Shown: positions 22,758 through 35,100 of the stretch, in pieces
Layout: each line of letters opens with the position of its first letter
Position numbering within the stretch: position 1 is the stretch's first letter
Assembly: GCF_022458985.1 (NCBI RefSeq)
Contig: NC_061789.1
Span: 19,510,357-19,574,356 of the forward strand
Direction: 5' to 3'
Length of the DNA stretch: 64,000 bases
Origin: Mugil cephalus
Lineage: Eukaryota; Chordata; Actinopteri; Mugiliformes; Mugilidae
Position numbers and translations under genes: made by a program
Notes under the pieces: generated by a model
Databases searched by the model: none
Told to the model about the DNA's origin: nothing
The model's input: only the letters and a program-made list of their open reading frames with translations

Positions 22758-23382
22758 TCAGTGACTGGAGCTCTCATAGCCATCAGGAAGAGCATTGGTG
22801 TGGCTGTTGTGGAACAGAGTGTGGTTTCCATCACCCCAAGGAAATTTCTGGAAGGAGACGTGTCAATATAATAGTTTTGAAGTAGGATAGAGTACCTGTG
22901 TAGTTGCAGACCCTTATAAATTATCTTGAGATTTACCTTGGTGCGAAGACGCAGGTGAGCGTATGGCACAAAGTCCGGCTGTCCATGTGGGTGCTCCTGC
23001 ATCTTCATGTAGGCATTGACCATGCAGACAGCGACACCAGGTAAGGCCAGAACAAATGTCAGAATCTTCCATGTCCTTGCTGCGGAAAAGACAACCAGTA
23101 ACAGTATATGCTTTGAAGCACCTTTCTCGCTGTGCCTCTGCTCCTGGTTTTTTGCCAGAGCACATACACAGGCTGGCTGCCAGCTCTGCTGATATTTCAG
23201 TTAATGGTCAACTAAACACTTTACATGAGGTGCTCGCGCTGGCAGATATTTTTTAGACATGGGGGCTTTGTAACATGTTTGTTGGAAGAGTGCGTAAAGA
23301 CACACTGACCTCCGTCGCCGCCCGAATGTGACGCAGCAGCTAACACCCGACGAGCAGCCAAAGCAGCAGGAGACAGAGACAT
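22758..23382 (-). CDS. cox6a2: cytochrome c oxidase subunit 6A
   Basis: Three minus-strand exons: 23382-23310, 23079-22937 and 22847-22758, giving 101 residues. Residues 1-25 ([20 protein letters not shown]) form a mitochondrial targeting peptide. A single membrane helix follows ([20 protein letters not shown]). The conserved intermembrane-space part has [20 protein letters not shown], then [14 protein letters not shown] and the tail [12 protein letters not shown]. The protein is a small nuclear-encoded subunit of respiratory complex IV in the inner membrane and helps regulate its activity. The isoform is called by synteny: COX6A2 lies close to ARMC5 in human. The sequence alone would leave COX6A1 open. 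Confidence 0.93.
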
Positions 23383-26300
23383 CTGCAGAATTATGGGAGA
23401 AATTAACTGTGATAAGAGTTTAAGTCATGGATACATAGAGATTTTACATGTGAATACACATGCTCAATGTAATAACAGCAACAACCAATTTGAATGTTAT
23501 GTCTAAAATATAATGAAGGTTGACATAGGTTAATTTTTATGTATTATATGATGTATTTTGAAGTAACCGTTAAATCCATAACACTTCCAACTGAAAAGCA
23601 TTTATTTAAATATTTCAGAAGTAAAAAATAGCCTCATCTCCCTGCACAAAACAGATAGGGTTGAGGCAGGGCCTACTAGTATTGCCATTTATGAAGTGGA
23701 GATATACCTGCTAAAATACCTTTAAAATACAATAAAAATGGTGAAAACTTACTGTTATTTAGGCAGGTAGTATTCAATATGCTTTATTATCTTCTTATTT
23801 TTCTGCCGAAAGTTCCTTCCTTCTTGTTTGTCCTTCAGTCTGTCCTGAGTTCAACTCAGTGAGACAGACTCCTCCCCATTTCACTCTGTCAGTTGGCCAA
23901 GAAACTTAGTTTATATTTGGGTAAGTGCAAAGGCAGGGTAATACGTGACAAAGAGGATGGGAGAGGAGGAGCCTCGCAGGACCCCCCCGTATAATTTATA
24001 AAAGACTGCTTTCCTTCTGTAACTGAACGATATTGTTGAGGGTTATATGTTTTTGGTTTCGTTCTTGAATTCAGCAGCAGCTGAGTGTAGCAGGGAAGGT
24101 CAGCCACACCACAGCTGTTCACTGAGAGAGAAAGTGGTTCATCTGTGAGTCAAAAGTGCAGAAGAGTTCATTGACCTTTTAAAATTATTTTAAATCCCTT
24201 TGCACTACTTTTCTTCAGGATGGGCACTCACTGCGGGAAAATTCAGTTGTTTGATCCACTGACTGTAGACGTGAATGAGCATCACAAACAGCATACTTAA
24301 TCCAGACACATGGTATATAAAGCAGGTGATATTTCTGTAACATATATAAAATATGACTTTTGATTTTGTGTACACCTTGACAAATTGCACATTTTCTTGT
24401 TTTTTGAAGTGAAAAGAAGAACGTGCAACTCCTGCATTGAACAGACATTTAAAGTAAGTCTGTTGGTGCTAACTGAAAATAGCAAAGCAGTTATGGACAC
24501 ATTCAACCTGTAAAACAGACGCCAATCAAGGAGTGGGTGACTATGAAACGAAATCAAAGAGCATCCAGCCTGTAAAGTTGTGTGTCATTATGAAACAGAG
24601 TGAATCAGGAAGGAGCAAGAAAGCAAAACAATTGTCATGTGGCTGCAAAGGAGTTCAGTCTCACCATGAATTGTTGATGCACAAACAATTATCAGAAGGA
24701 AACCTTGTGACCTCCAGGAAAAAGTGAAAGTCTGACGCCCTCCCAACAAAGACTGTAGAAAACACGATGTATTCGCAAATAAATGCAGCTACACAGATGA
24801 AGTTCAAATAAAGTGCCATATATCTGTAGAAAATTGATTTAGAATTTACTGAAAAAGACTTACACTGGCTCCTGCACTAGGCAGTATGAGATTTTGGAGT
24901 TGTGTCAGCTTGCTGTACGTGCCAGAAAACACTACTGATATAGAAGAACAATGTCCACCAGATGGTGTAGTATTGCTATGAATACAACATTGTCCTTAAA
25001 TCCCCCTTTAAGACTCTTTTTATTTTCATTTGTTTTATACAAGCTAATTTCTCCTGCAGTGTCCCTCAACGGAGTTCATTATTTTTTGAGTAATTTTGTG
25101 TAGCTTATACAGAAGCTGTATGAAACATTTGGATTCCGACTGTTCCACCTACAGAGCATGGATGATGAGTGGCATTGCATTTAAAATAACAAGGTGTGTT
25201 TTTTTAAGCTTAAAGGGATAGAATTTCTTACTGTTTTCATTGAGATGCTTCACATCTTCCCTCTCTTGAGTGTTCGTTTGGCATGTTGTTCATCTCTGTC
25301 TAGGCGTCTTCGGGCTGCAGTGCAAACAGTAGCGAGGGCCAACAGTGATGTCAGCCAGTCACGCAAGCTGCCTGTCGGAACGTCTAGCTCCTGTGTTATT
25401 GTGCGCAGAGGTAAAACGGCATCTCTGTTTGAAGACTCACACAGTAATTCACTGATGTTTAGACAGACAGAGGTATGGATGGGATGCAGGTGTGCTACTC
25501 GAGCTGAAGAGGCCTAGACCCCAGTCCCCCTAACCTTACCACAACCTTACCGCTGAATCATGGCTCAACTGCCCTAGTAAAGCTTTACTATTGAATCAAC
25601 TGCTATGATTTATTTATTTATTTATTTTAACAGATATTAACCTTCCCTGGAGGATGAATTCTACTGACTTTGGTGATGCTCTGACCTCCATAGTAACATG
25701 GTTCGATGGGTTTAGTATGTATTTTGTACATACTTACATACATACTTCATCTGCACGTCTTAAATATGAAGTGTTAGCAGGCTAACACAGTGGTCAACAA
25801 GCATGCCAATTGTCATTATCTTTCATCTCAGTAAACACAATGGCTTTTGTTGTTGTTATTGCCAGGATGATGGAGAGCTACATTCAGAATGAACAGATTC
25901 AACAGGTTTCTACTTGAACGTAAGTAGAAGCACTTGTACAGTTGGTGTCGTGGTTACACACACAGCAGCTGGAGGAAACACTACAGACTCAACACAGCCC
26001 AAGGCAGACACATAAAGTGATGAATAAGTAAAAAGGTGGGTAAACATTTACAGGATCATAAAGCAAATACAATACACATTTATATTCAACCTCTGGTAAA
26101 CACACCGAAACCACATATACATATTTCACATTTAAAGAAAAAAAGAGGATTTAAATCGTTCTCTAAGGTGAGTAAACTCTTTTACAAATAAATTGGGTGT
26201 AAACTGAATTCAGGTGGTTTTATTCACCTCAGCATCATTCAACACCCACACACATCAGTCTGTGTGCATTTCATGCCTAGAGAAAACCAACTGTGGACTG

Positions 26301-26895
26301 TGCAATGCAGTAAGTGTGTGTGATGTTGGACCGAGGTGAAGGCCGTCTCTGCCAGCTTTAACAGTCCTGTCTCGTCTTTTCCTTTTAAAACTGGCTGCCT
26401 TTTTTTTCTGAGCACTCTGCGTTCACATCAGAGCAGCTCACATCTAGGCTCTTTATTGAATTTATAACGTCATGGCAACCATTTATTTGGTCCTCATTAT
26501 GCAACTTCTCTCAAGATGTTTTAGGCAGACAGCTAATCCGAACCAGACTGAAAAATATTATTCCTTTATTTTAAAGCTGAAAGAGAAGACTTCTCCAAGA
26601 ATGGTCCGACAAAAGTTTCCACTCGTAACGGAACATATTAATGATTTATATTAACATATTTCATTAAAACTGACCACTGGAATAATGTGTAATTATATCA
26701 TAAATTATTACAGTATACTGCTTCTGAGCTTTTACTGTGTGAAGGTGTTAGGGGAGGCAGGTTCCCTCAATAAATCTTATCCAAGAGCCTAAAACATTCT
26801 ATTTTCTTTTCCCCACTGCACCAATAACAGCTGTTTTATGTGGAGATGCAGATTGCTGCTGCCAGTAGTAATAATTCTTTGTTCGAATCCCCTGG
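23383..26895. other. intergenic, no gene recognised
   Basis: Upstream of cox6a2, so its promoter should lie just above 23383. The rest is AT-rich with scattered short open frames (for example 25194-25517) that resemble no known family and lack convincing splice partners. Confidence 0.4.
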
Positions 26896-26896
26896 G

Positions 26897-26933
<37 letters not shown>
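26896..26933. repeat. (ATA)n microsatellite
   Basis: About 12 tandem ATA/AAT triplets. Confidence 0.9.
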
Positions 26934-26934
<1 letters not shown>

Positions 26935-27199
26935 GTCTTGAGGTTCACCTGAGAGTTCCGAGAATCAAATCAGGGGAATAAATTCACTCTTGAAACTAAG
27001 TAAATTCCAAACCACTGTTTTCATGGTGTAAATGTCAACGTGTGGGCAGTGTTTCAGATCATTGACAAACAAAATGATGACAAGAGGAAAAGTACCTCGG
27101 GATAAAGCACCAACAGTAATGATGAGTACATGGGAAATGAGAATAAGATGCCTATGGTGGAAACCTGATTCCCCTCCATCAAAACATACATATTAAAAT

Positions 27200-28990
27200 A
27201 ATAAACCTCGTCTCGTTTAGTCTTCGTCCATTATCCGGGTCCGGGTGGCGGGGGCAGCAGCTTCAGGAAGGTCCAAACAGCCCTCTCCCTGGCCACTTCC
27301 TTCTGCTCCTCCAGAGGAATCCCCAGGCACTCCCAGGCCAGACTGGAGATGTAATCCCTCCATCGTGTCCTGGGGCGACCCCGCGGCCTCCTACCGGTGG
27401 GACATGCCCGGAACACCTCTAAAGGGAGGCACCCAGGGGGCATCCTCGCCAGATTCCCTAACCACCTCAACTGCCTCCTCTCGATGTGGAGGAGCAGCGG
27501 TTCTACTCTGAGCTCCTCTTGAGTGTCTGGCCTCCATACCCTATCTCTGAGGCTGAGCCCGGCCACCCTATGGAGGAAACTCATTTCGGCCACTTGCATC
27601 ACCCAAAGTTGATGACCATTGGAACATAGATCAACTGGTAAATTGAGAGCTTCGCCTTTCTGCTTAGCTCTCTCTTCACCATGACAGACCAGTTAAGCGC
27701 CCGCAACACTGCAGATGCCGCTCCAATCCATCTGTCAATCTCCCGCTCTATTCTACCCTCACTCGTGAACTAGATCCCGAGGTACTTGAACTCCTCCATT
27801 TAAGGCTGGACTTCCTCCCCGACCCGGAGTGAGCAATCCATCCTTTTCCGACTGCGAACCATGGCCTCAGACTTGGAGGTGCTGATCTTCATCCCAGCCG
27901 CTTCATACTCGGCTGCGAACCACCCCAGCAGGAGCTGGAGGTCGCAGTTCAATGAAGCTAAGAGGACCACATCATCTGCACAAAGCCGGGACGAGATCCT
28001 CTGATCGCTAAACTCGACACCCTCCACCACCCGGCTGCGCCTAGAAATTTTGTCCATAAAAGTTATGAACAGAACCAGCGACAAAGGACAGCCCGGGCGG
28101 AGTCCAACCCTCACTGGGAACAAGTCCAACTTACAGCCGGCTACATGGACTGAACTCGCACTGAATGTCCCTTAGCAAGGGGCCATCCACCCCATACTCC
28201 CGGAGCACTCCCCACAGGATGCCCATGGGGACACGGTCATAGGCCTTCCCCAAATCCACAAAACACATGTGGACCAGTTGGGCAAACTCCCATTTCCCCT
28301 CCAGCACCCTAGCAAGGGTAAATAGCTAGTCTATGGTTCCACGCCCTGGACGAAAACCGCATTGTTCCTCCTCGATCTGAGGTTCAACTATCGATCGGAC
28401 CCTCTTTTTCAGCACCCTGGCATAGACTTTCCCAGGGAGGCTGAGGAGTGCGATCCCCCTATAGCTGGAACACACCCTCTGGTCCCCTTTCTTAAAGATG
28501 GGAACCACTACCCCACAGTCCAGCTCCTGACTTAAGGCCTCCAAAAAGGGCATGTACTCAGGGAAGCATCCCTTTCGTCCATCTGGGAGAACTCCAACAT
28601 ACAAGCAGAAAGTTTTGGGGCAAGCAAAAAGCCCACCCCAGCCCTCCGCTTCTCACCCGGAGCAACTCCAGCAAAGAAGAGAGCCCAACCCCTCTCAAGG
28701 ACTTGGGTTCCAGAGCCGACGCTGTGTCGAGGTGAGGCCGACTATATCTAGTCGATAATGCTCCACCTCTTCCACAAGCTCCAGCTCCTTCCACGCCAGA
28801 AAGGTGACGTTCCATATCCCAAAAGCCAGTTTCCATAACCGAGGATCAGACGGCCAAGGCCACCGCCTTGGTCCACCACCAAGTCCACACTGCACTTGAC
28901 CCTTCCCGGACCTCCTGCAGGTGGTGGGCCCACAGATAATAAACCTGGTCCAAAAAAAATCCTTTACTTTATTTATGCCTCTTCTTAAAG
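27200..28990 (-). mobile_element. Rex3 LINE (RTE clade), broken copy
   Basis: On the minus strand the pieces read in order. First is an AP-endonuclease start (about 28990-28750, GIWNVTFLAWKELELVEEV). Next is reverse transcriptase (28604-28326, VPIFKKGDQRVCSSYRGIAL; then 28129-27800, with FADD-type CADDVVLL). Last is the C-terminal region (27602-27231, RRQLRWLGNLARMPPGCLP and GRRPRGRPRTRWRDY). The stretch around 28079-28140 matches the sequence known from fish Rex3. Most of the endonuclease is deleted and the reverse transcriptase is split by stops or frameshifts at about 28320 and 27790, so it cannot move by itself. Rex3 is widespread in teleosts. Confidence 0.85.
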
Positions 28991-31289
28991 TAATGACTGA
29001 CATTTGGAAAAGTATCTAATTTGAGAGAGACTGGGGTTGGTTTATAATGTCTTCTGCTTGCATAAATACAGTTTCGCTTGTCTCCCCTCTCTCTGTGGCT
29101 TCAAATTGTTTCAATTACATATTTGAGACACATTTATGGGAAGCTAGTACTGATACTAGATGTGCAATTTCATTGTGTCAAGTTCATAAAATAATTTTAA
29201 CCTATTTTAATCACAGTTGTCATAACTGTCTGCTACAACACAACATATTGTTGAAATAGTGATAGTAGTGTGATGGTTGTATTTCTCTAATTGGGCTGTG
29301 TGTGACTGGGACTGGCAAGGGTAACTCCGTCTGCAGACTCTTAAACAAACAACCAGGAGTCAAAATCCACCATCAGTGTTGTTCCAGCCGGACTGAGACT
29401 GAGACGGCAGGGGATTTGGAGCAATGTCATGTTTCTGTACAGTGGAAACTTCCACAGATGGTCCATCGCATAAGTAGATCCTGTGCAGACAGGATGACTG
29501 GAAAATAAAGCCAGCTGTTTGGGTGTTTTCTTACAGTCTGACATAATGACTAAATATAAACAGCTAACAGGTTTCTCTGTATGTGATTTCATCTCAACGG
29601 TGGGAATGTTAAGTACCAATAAGTAGTGGTGGCTGTAGAAAAATAATAAAAGTAAGTGAAAGCCTCTATTCAACCTCTTGTTAGTGGTAAAACAGACAGA
29701 CAGAAATTTCACAGTTACAATGTATCTATATATCCAACCATCTATCTTCATCTTCTTCATCACAGACTCCAAAATGTAATCTGTAGTGCCTTTAGCTCCA
29801 AAATGTACTTTTTTGGCTGTGAGGTTGATTTATTGTAAGCAGATTTCAGGCCTCCTGACCTAACTTTCAGCTTAAACACCTGCATGAAATCCTGTCGCTC
29901 CATGGTTCTTTGTGTACTGCCCTTTTAGTGTATGCTACATAGAGCTGAACGCTAATATTAAGCCCCTTGAGGTTGCCCACGGAGCTTCACGAGCTGGAAG
30001 AACAAGAGTGTGAAACCTCCAATAAACAATGCTTCTATAGTTCCTAGGGTAATAAAAAAAAGAAGCTTACTTCAAGTTTGATGCACAGGCTACAGACATT
30101 ATGAGTCGTGTTCATTTCTCTGTACTGGTACAGGTATATTTGTATTAACACCTCCATACACAACGTGGAAACAACTGACAGACTTTTAAAGGTTAATGTA
30201 CTCAGGTTCAGGTGTTGCTGCGTTTTCGGTAAAAGACTCTTCTTTCCATTCTGCAGATCTTCATTGATGTCCAAAACCACCAACCAGGGCTTAGCATAAC
30301 TGCAGATAACACAAAGTCTGTCCGGTAAGTTTGAGTAAGTTCGATTTTTTCCCCTCTTCTTTTGTCTGTAACGCAGGCATAACCTATGGTCACACATACA
30401 AAATGACATTTGTATGAATGTACTGGGGTACACTGTGTTTCTAATAATAACAACCAACAGTGAAACATGCCATGCAGATGTGTTTCCACAAAAAGGCACC
30501 TCTAATGACCACGTCTGTCTTAATGACAACTGCCATCTCTTTTTGTAAAAACTTTTACTCTCAAAAAATGACACACTTCTTATGGATGTGATTCCTCTTT
30601 CAGTCGGACCTCTTAAATATGCAGACAGGTAAATGTTTAAAGGTGAACCATGGGTGAAGGAGTCATGAGCCAGACGTGGGTTATGTTATTGTCTTGTGCT
30701 CGGTACCACCAGGGAAGACGATGTGGTGGTCTGCACGTGTGACTTCAGTTTTCCTTAGGTGGAATAAAAACAAGTGGCTTCTTCCAAATCATGGCCATCA
30801 AATGTGGTTCTGCAGTCAGATGTTTGCATTGAGTGCTGTCGTGCCTGAGCTTAAAATATAAACTTAAACATTATATTAAGGAATGGCTGCCTTACAAGGG
30901 ACCTCCCACACTATATTCTATAAAGATGCTCCTAGTGCCTCTATAGTGTGTCATAGTGACGCTCAACAGACTGTAGTACCCAGCTATATTCACCCAAAGA
31001 GCCCCATGACTACTAACAGGCTGTTTTGGTGAAATAATAATGCTATTCTGTACAAAAAAATAAAATAAAAACACACTTTAACACTTGGGATTATGTCAGC
31101 CTCAAAGCTAATTTCTATAGTAGTAGAGTGAGTTTGTGTAATTCCACATTAAACATTTATTGCTACATTGCATGCAGTTTTTCACTTAATTGTACTGTAC
31201 CTGACTCAAATACCCTCCCAAATCACATTTTTGCACATATTTACTCTGTAATGTCCAGTATTATTTTTTAAACCTGGATATCTGAGTTT
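28991..31289. other. intergenic, no gene recognised
   Basis: Includes a 177-codon open frame on the minus strand (30574-30044) and a 144-codon one (29772-29341). Neither resembles a known family. Both are rich in residues typical of translated AT-rich DNA, so I leave them uncalled. Confidence 0.4.
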
Positions 31290-31420
<131 letters not shown>

Positions 31421-32070
31421 TTTGAGAACTGCCATTCCTGATACGCTGTCATCCTCAAGAATATCAATTGCATGTGTTTGTCTTAATATTTCAGTAAAAT
31501 TGAAACTGTGATCTATCACATGGCTGCTGTAAAAAGCATCCTACTAGGAAGCATTTCTTTTTTTCTCATATTTTCATTTACTTTCTGGCTGTTTTTAGTA
31601 AAGTTACTTTAATATTTTTGTATTTTTCCCTCTTGACACCAACTATGATGGAAATGATTTGATGTTCTGCATACCCAGTAAAATATAGACTGTAATAAAT
31701 TATCAGATGCACGTCTGAAACTGTGAATGATTGGTGCGAAAGAAAGAAAAACTGAAGAAAGATATCAAGTCAACCCATTCGCTCAAAGGCAGTTTGTCTC
31801 TTACAAAACTCCTGTTTTTGTGTGGAGTGCCAAGTTTGGAGATGGTTAAGGGAGGGTGTGATTTTTCAGGTGCTAGAGAAAATACAAAACCTAAGCTCTT
31901 ACAGCAAATTTATGAGTCCCTTGTGTGTCTGTGTGTGTTTGTACATTGACGACTAATGGAAATGGACCAAAATGGGACTTTGACTTTGCCCAATCAGACC
32001 AATGTGTGTGTGTGTCAGAGGGCAGGACTGGTCTGTGGGAGTGTATCACAGAAAGAAAAAAAAAAAACCA
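31421..32070. other. upstream region of the elastin-like gene
   Basis: Non-coding; short GT runs near 31920-31945 and 32001-32015. No element was recognised. Confidence 0.4.
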
Positions 32071-32078
32071 TATAAATA
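32071..32078 (+). promoter_or_regulatory. TATA box of the elastin-like gene
   Basis: TATAAATA lies 87 bases upstream of the start codon at 32165, at a suitable distance for a short 5' UTR. Confidence 0.5.
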
Positions 32079-32164
32079 TATCATGGGCTGTGGTGCTTTA
32101 AATACCAGTCAATACCAAATACCAGTCAGTTGGTTCTCTCCCAGTGCAGTTTTTTGCCTCCATC

Positions 32165-35100
32165 ATGCTGGTCCAAGCTCTTCTTCAGACTTCACTGGTT
32201 CTTTGGTTGGCTCAGCAAACTCTGCAAGGCGGTAAGAGACATATAAGATCACATACTGTCAGTATGTTATTCAGTCTTTGTTAAATACAGTTTTATAGTG
32301 AACTAAATGTAATAGTTTTTCCTCTTTTTAATTCCTTTATGGCATATATTTCAAATTAGTAAAAGCACTATGTATTATAATTGCATGGAAATCAGATTAA
32401 CTTTTCAATGAGGAATTTAAATTGAACTATTTGGTTGGAAAAAGAAACGGCTAAAAAATAAGTTTTTTAACAAATTTAGCTTGGATTTGCATGTAGCCAG
32501 ATTGCATTTAGTTTTGCTACGTCTATTATGATAAGTTTATTTTTCATGAATATAGATAATAAACCATTTAGATCTTACTATATAGCTGTGAAAAGCAAAA
32601 GATTTCCCAGTCTGGTGGATCACTGGCTTCAGTGACTCAATCTCACGTACTTGTTAAATATCATGTCTGTGAGATTCAAGGAGTGGGGAAAAAAAAGAAT
32701 TGGACTCAGTGGATTCTGGGCTCCTGCATCAACCAACCCTGCCAAGTCATTGAGGTTTATATTATCTAATTTCGCCAAATCAAAGGATGCAATGAAAAGA
32801 TGGCAGAGGCAGGCAAATTTGACAACTATCTGTGAGAAGAACAAACGGGCTTCGCAAAGGTGATGCATTTTATGTCATTCTCTGCTTCCGTCAGTGCATG
32901 TCTTTCAGGTTGCAGTAGTCTCAAAACCCTGTCTAGTGGCATTTACACTGTAATATGCTGTAAGTGTAATAGCTACATGACTTCTTCATGTATGGGGAGA
33001 TGTCCATTACAAATCTCCTTTAACAAACCTATGAAATTTATGAATCCAAAAGACCAATTTATTCCTACACTAAAAAACGATTCATGGGGCTAGTAAGTAA
33101 GTATTAGTAAGTCCTTCCACTGTCTCTGTCTGCCTTCTCCTCATATATGCCCCAAGCCCCGCAGTGAATTTTTAAATGAATTCAACATCCTACTCACCAA
33201 TCTATACACTCTGTCGCCACATATAATACTGCTGGGAGAGATACTGATACACCCTGACAACAATAATCTACCTCTCACCAGAGACTTTCTCGTCACGCCT
33301 GGATAGTTTTGGACTCAATCAAATCATCAATCAATCTTATGAATTGGTATCCCACTACAACAATAGTCTCAACAACGTTCTCAATTCTCTTGCTCCTGTC
33401 AAAACACAGCTTATTTCCTTCTCCACAACTGCCAATTGGTATATCCCTCATCTCCGCTCAAAAAAAGCTAAAGGCCGCCAACTTGAAAGACTCTAGAAAA
33501 AAATAGACTCGCCATCCACAAAGAAATGTACATAACCCACGTCCCACATATTCCATTACAAGGACTCAATTACTCAAGCCAAAACAAACTACTACTCCGT
33601 CTAATCATCTCCAATGAAGGAAACACCAAATCACTGCTCAATAAAACTTTCTTATCACCCGACTCCTTACCTCCCCCACCCGTACTCAACTGACACCTGT
33701 AACTCCTTAATGCAGTTTCTTAATGATAAAATTTCCAACATCCACCAACATTTATACACGAGTCCACTCCCTCTCTCCTCACCTGCATTTCCTCTCCCCT
33801 CATCTTCACCTGCAGCACTGTCAGCAGTTTTCCGGTTTCCAACTTTCTGATAACTTTCAAATCACTGACCTCATCTGCAAATCGAAACGCTCCTTCTCTC
33901 ATCCTGATCTCCTCCCCACCACCCTGGTTAGTATGTGCCTCTCAACACTGGAATTGTTCGTCATCTCTTAGAACTGCAGCCATCACCCCAATCTGAAAAA
34001 ACCTGGCTCTGATCCTTACAATTACAATAATCATCCCCATCCTCCTGACCAGCGTTTGACACCATCTCCCACCAAATCGTCATCATTAGACTCTCCTCTA
34101 TTGGCATCACTCCGGCCTTCATTAGTTCCACACCTAGTTCTCAGACGGCACCAAGTTCATCCAGCTACCCCATTCACTACAGGTGGCCCCCAGGGATCTG
34201 TCCTGGGCCCCCTTCTCTTCATCATTTATTTCCTCCCCCTGGGGACTATTTTTTGTGAATTTGTAAAATTAACATTTCATTACTACTGCTATGCCAATGA
34301 TGAAACCCAGCTCTACCTCTCTAGAACCCCTTTCACATTGAGCGAGTCGACCCGGCAATCGACCTGAGATTTTAGACTCAGCTTCGATGTGAGCAGGAAT
34401 GCCACATCGATCCAGGGTTTTCACTCTGATGTTGATGTATTTGCCTGCTACATTCTGATTTTGGAACTCGACGGCCTGTCAGACTGTATCACTGTAGAAG
34501 CTCCAGCTCAAAAATAGAGTTTTGGTCTACTCCCGTAAAGACTGATCTCTCAAGGGCAGAGATATTTGTTCATTTATTTTTTTTTCAATCAAACAACTCA
34601 AATGTGTTGTTTCACGGTCATTAATGGAAGCGCATAGGTGAAAGCGGTATTGTAAACCTGACTCCACCCCCCCACCCACCTTCCTTATCACCTGCTTATC
34701 CAAAATCAAATCCTGATTCACTTCTACCTTCCTGAAATAAAACAATGATAAAACTTATATTCTTCTAATTGGTACCACATCTACACTTACTAAAGCTGAC
34801 TTCTTTCCTGTTCTCATCAGTAGCTCCTCCGTCTCTCCCTCCCCTCGGGTTAAGATTCTGGGTGTCATCCTTGACAGAACTCTTTCATTCAAATCCCACA
34901 TCAATAACACTGCTCAAACTGCTTACATTGCTTATTGTATGTTCCTTGTATTTGGATGTTTGAATGCTGTTTTTTTTTGTGTGTGTGTCCATCGATGTTT
35001 CTATCCATTTGGTATTCATCTCTTCCTTTCTGTAAAGTGTCCTTGTGGTGACTTGAAAGGCACTTCTTAAATAATATGTATAATTATTATTAAGTACAGC

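Noticed and set aside
29341-29772. Minus-strand open frame of 144 codons
   Set aside because: Same reasons: no known family and no gene context.
30044-30574. Minus-strand open frame of 177 codons
   Set aside because: No recognisable domain, no supporting splice context, and residue composition typical of translated AT-rich non-coding DNA.
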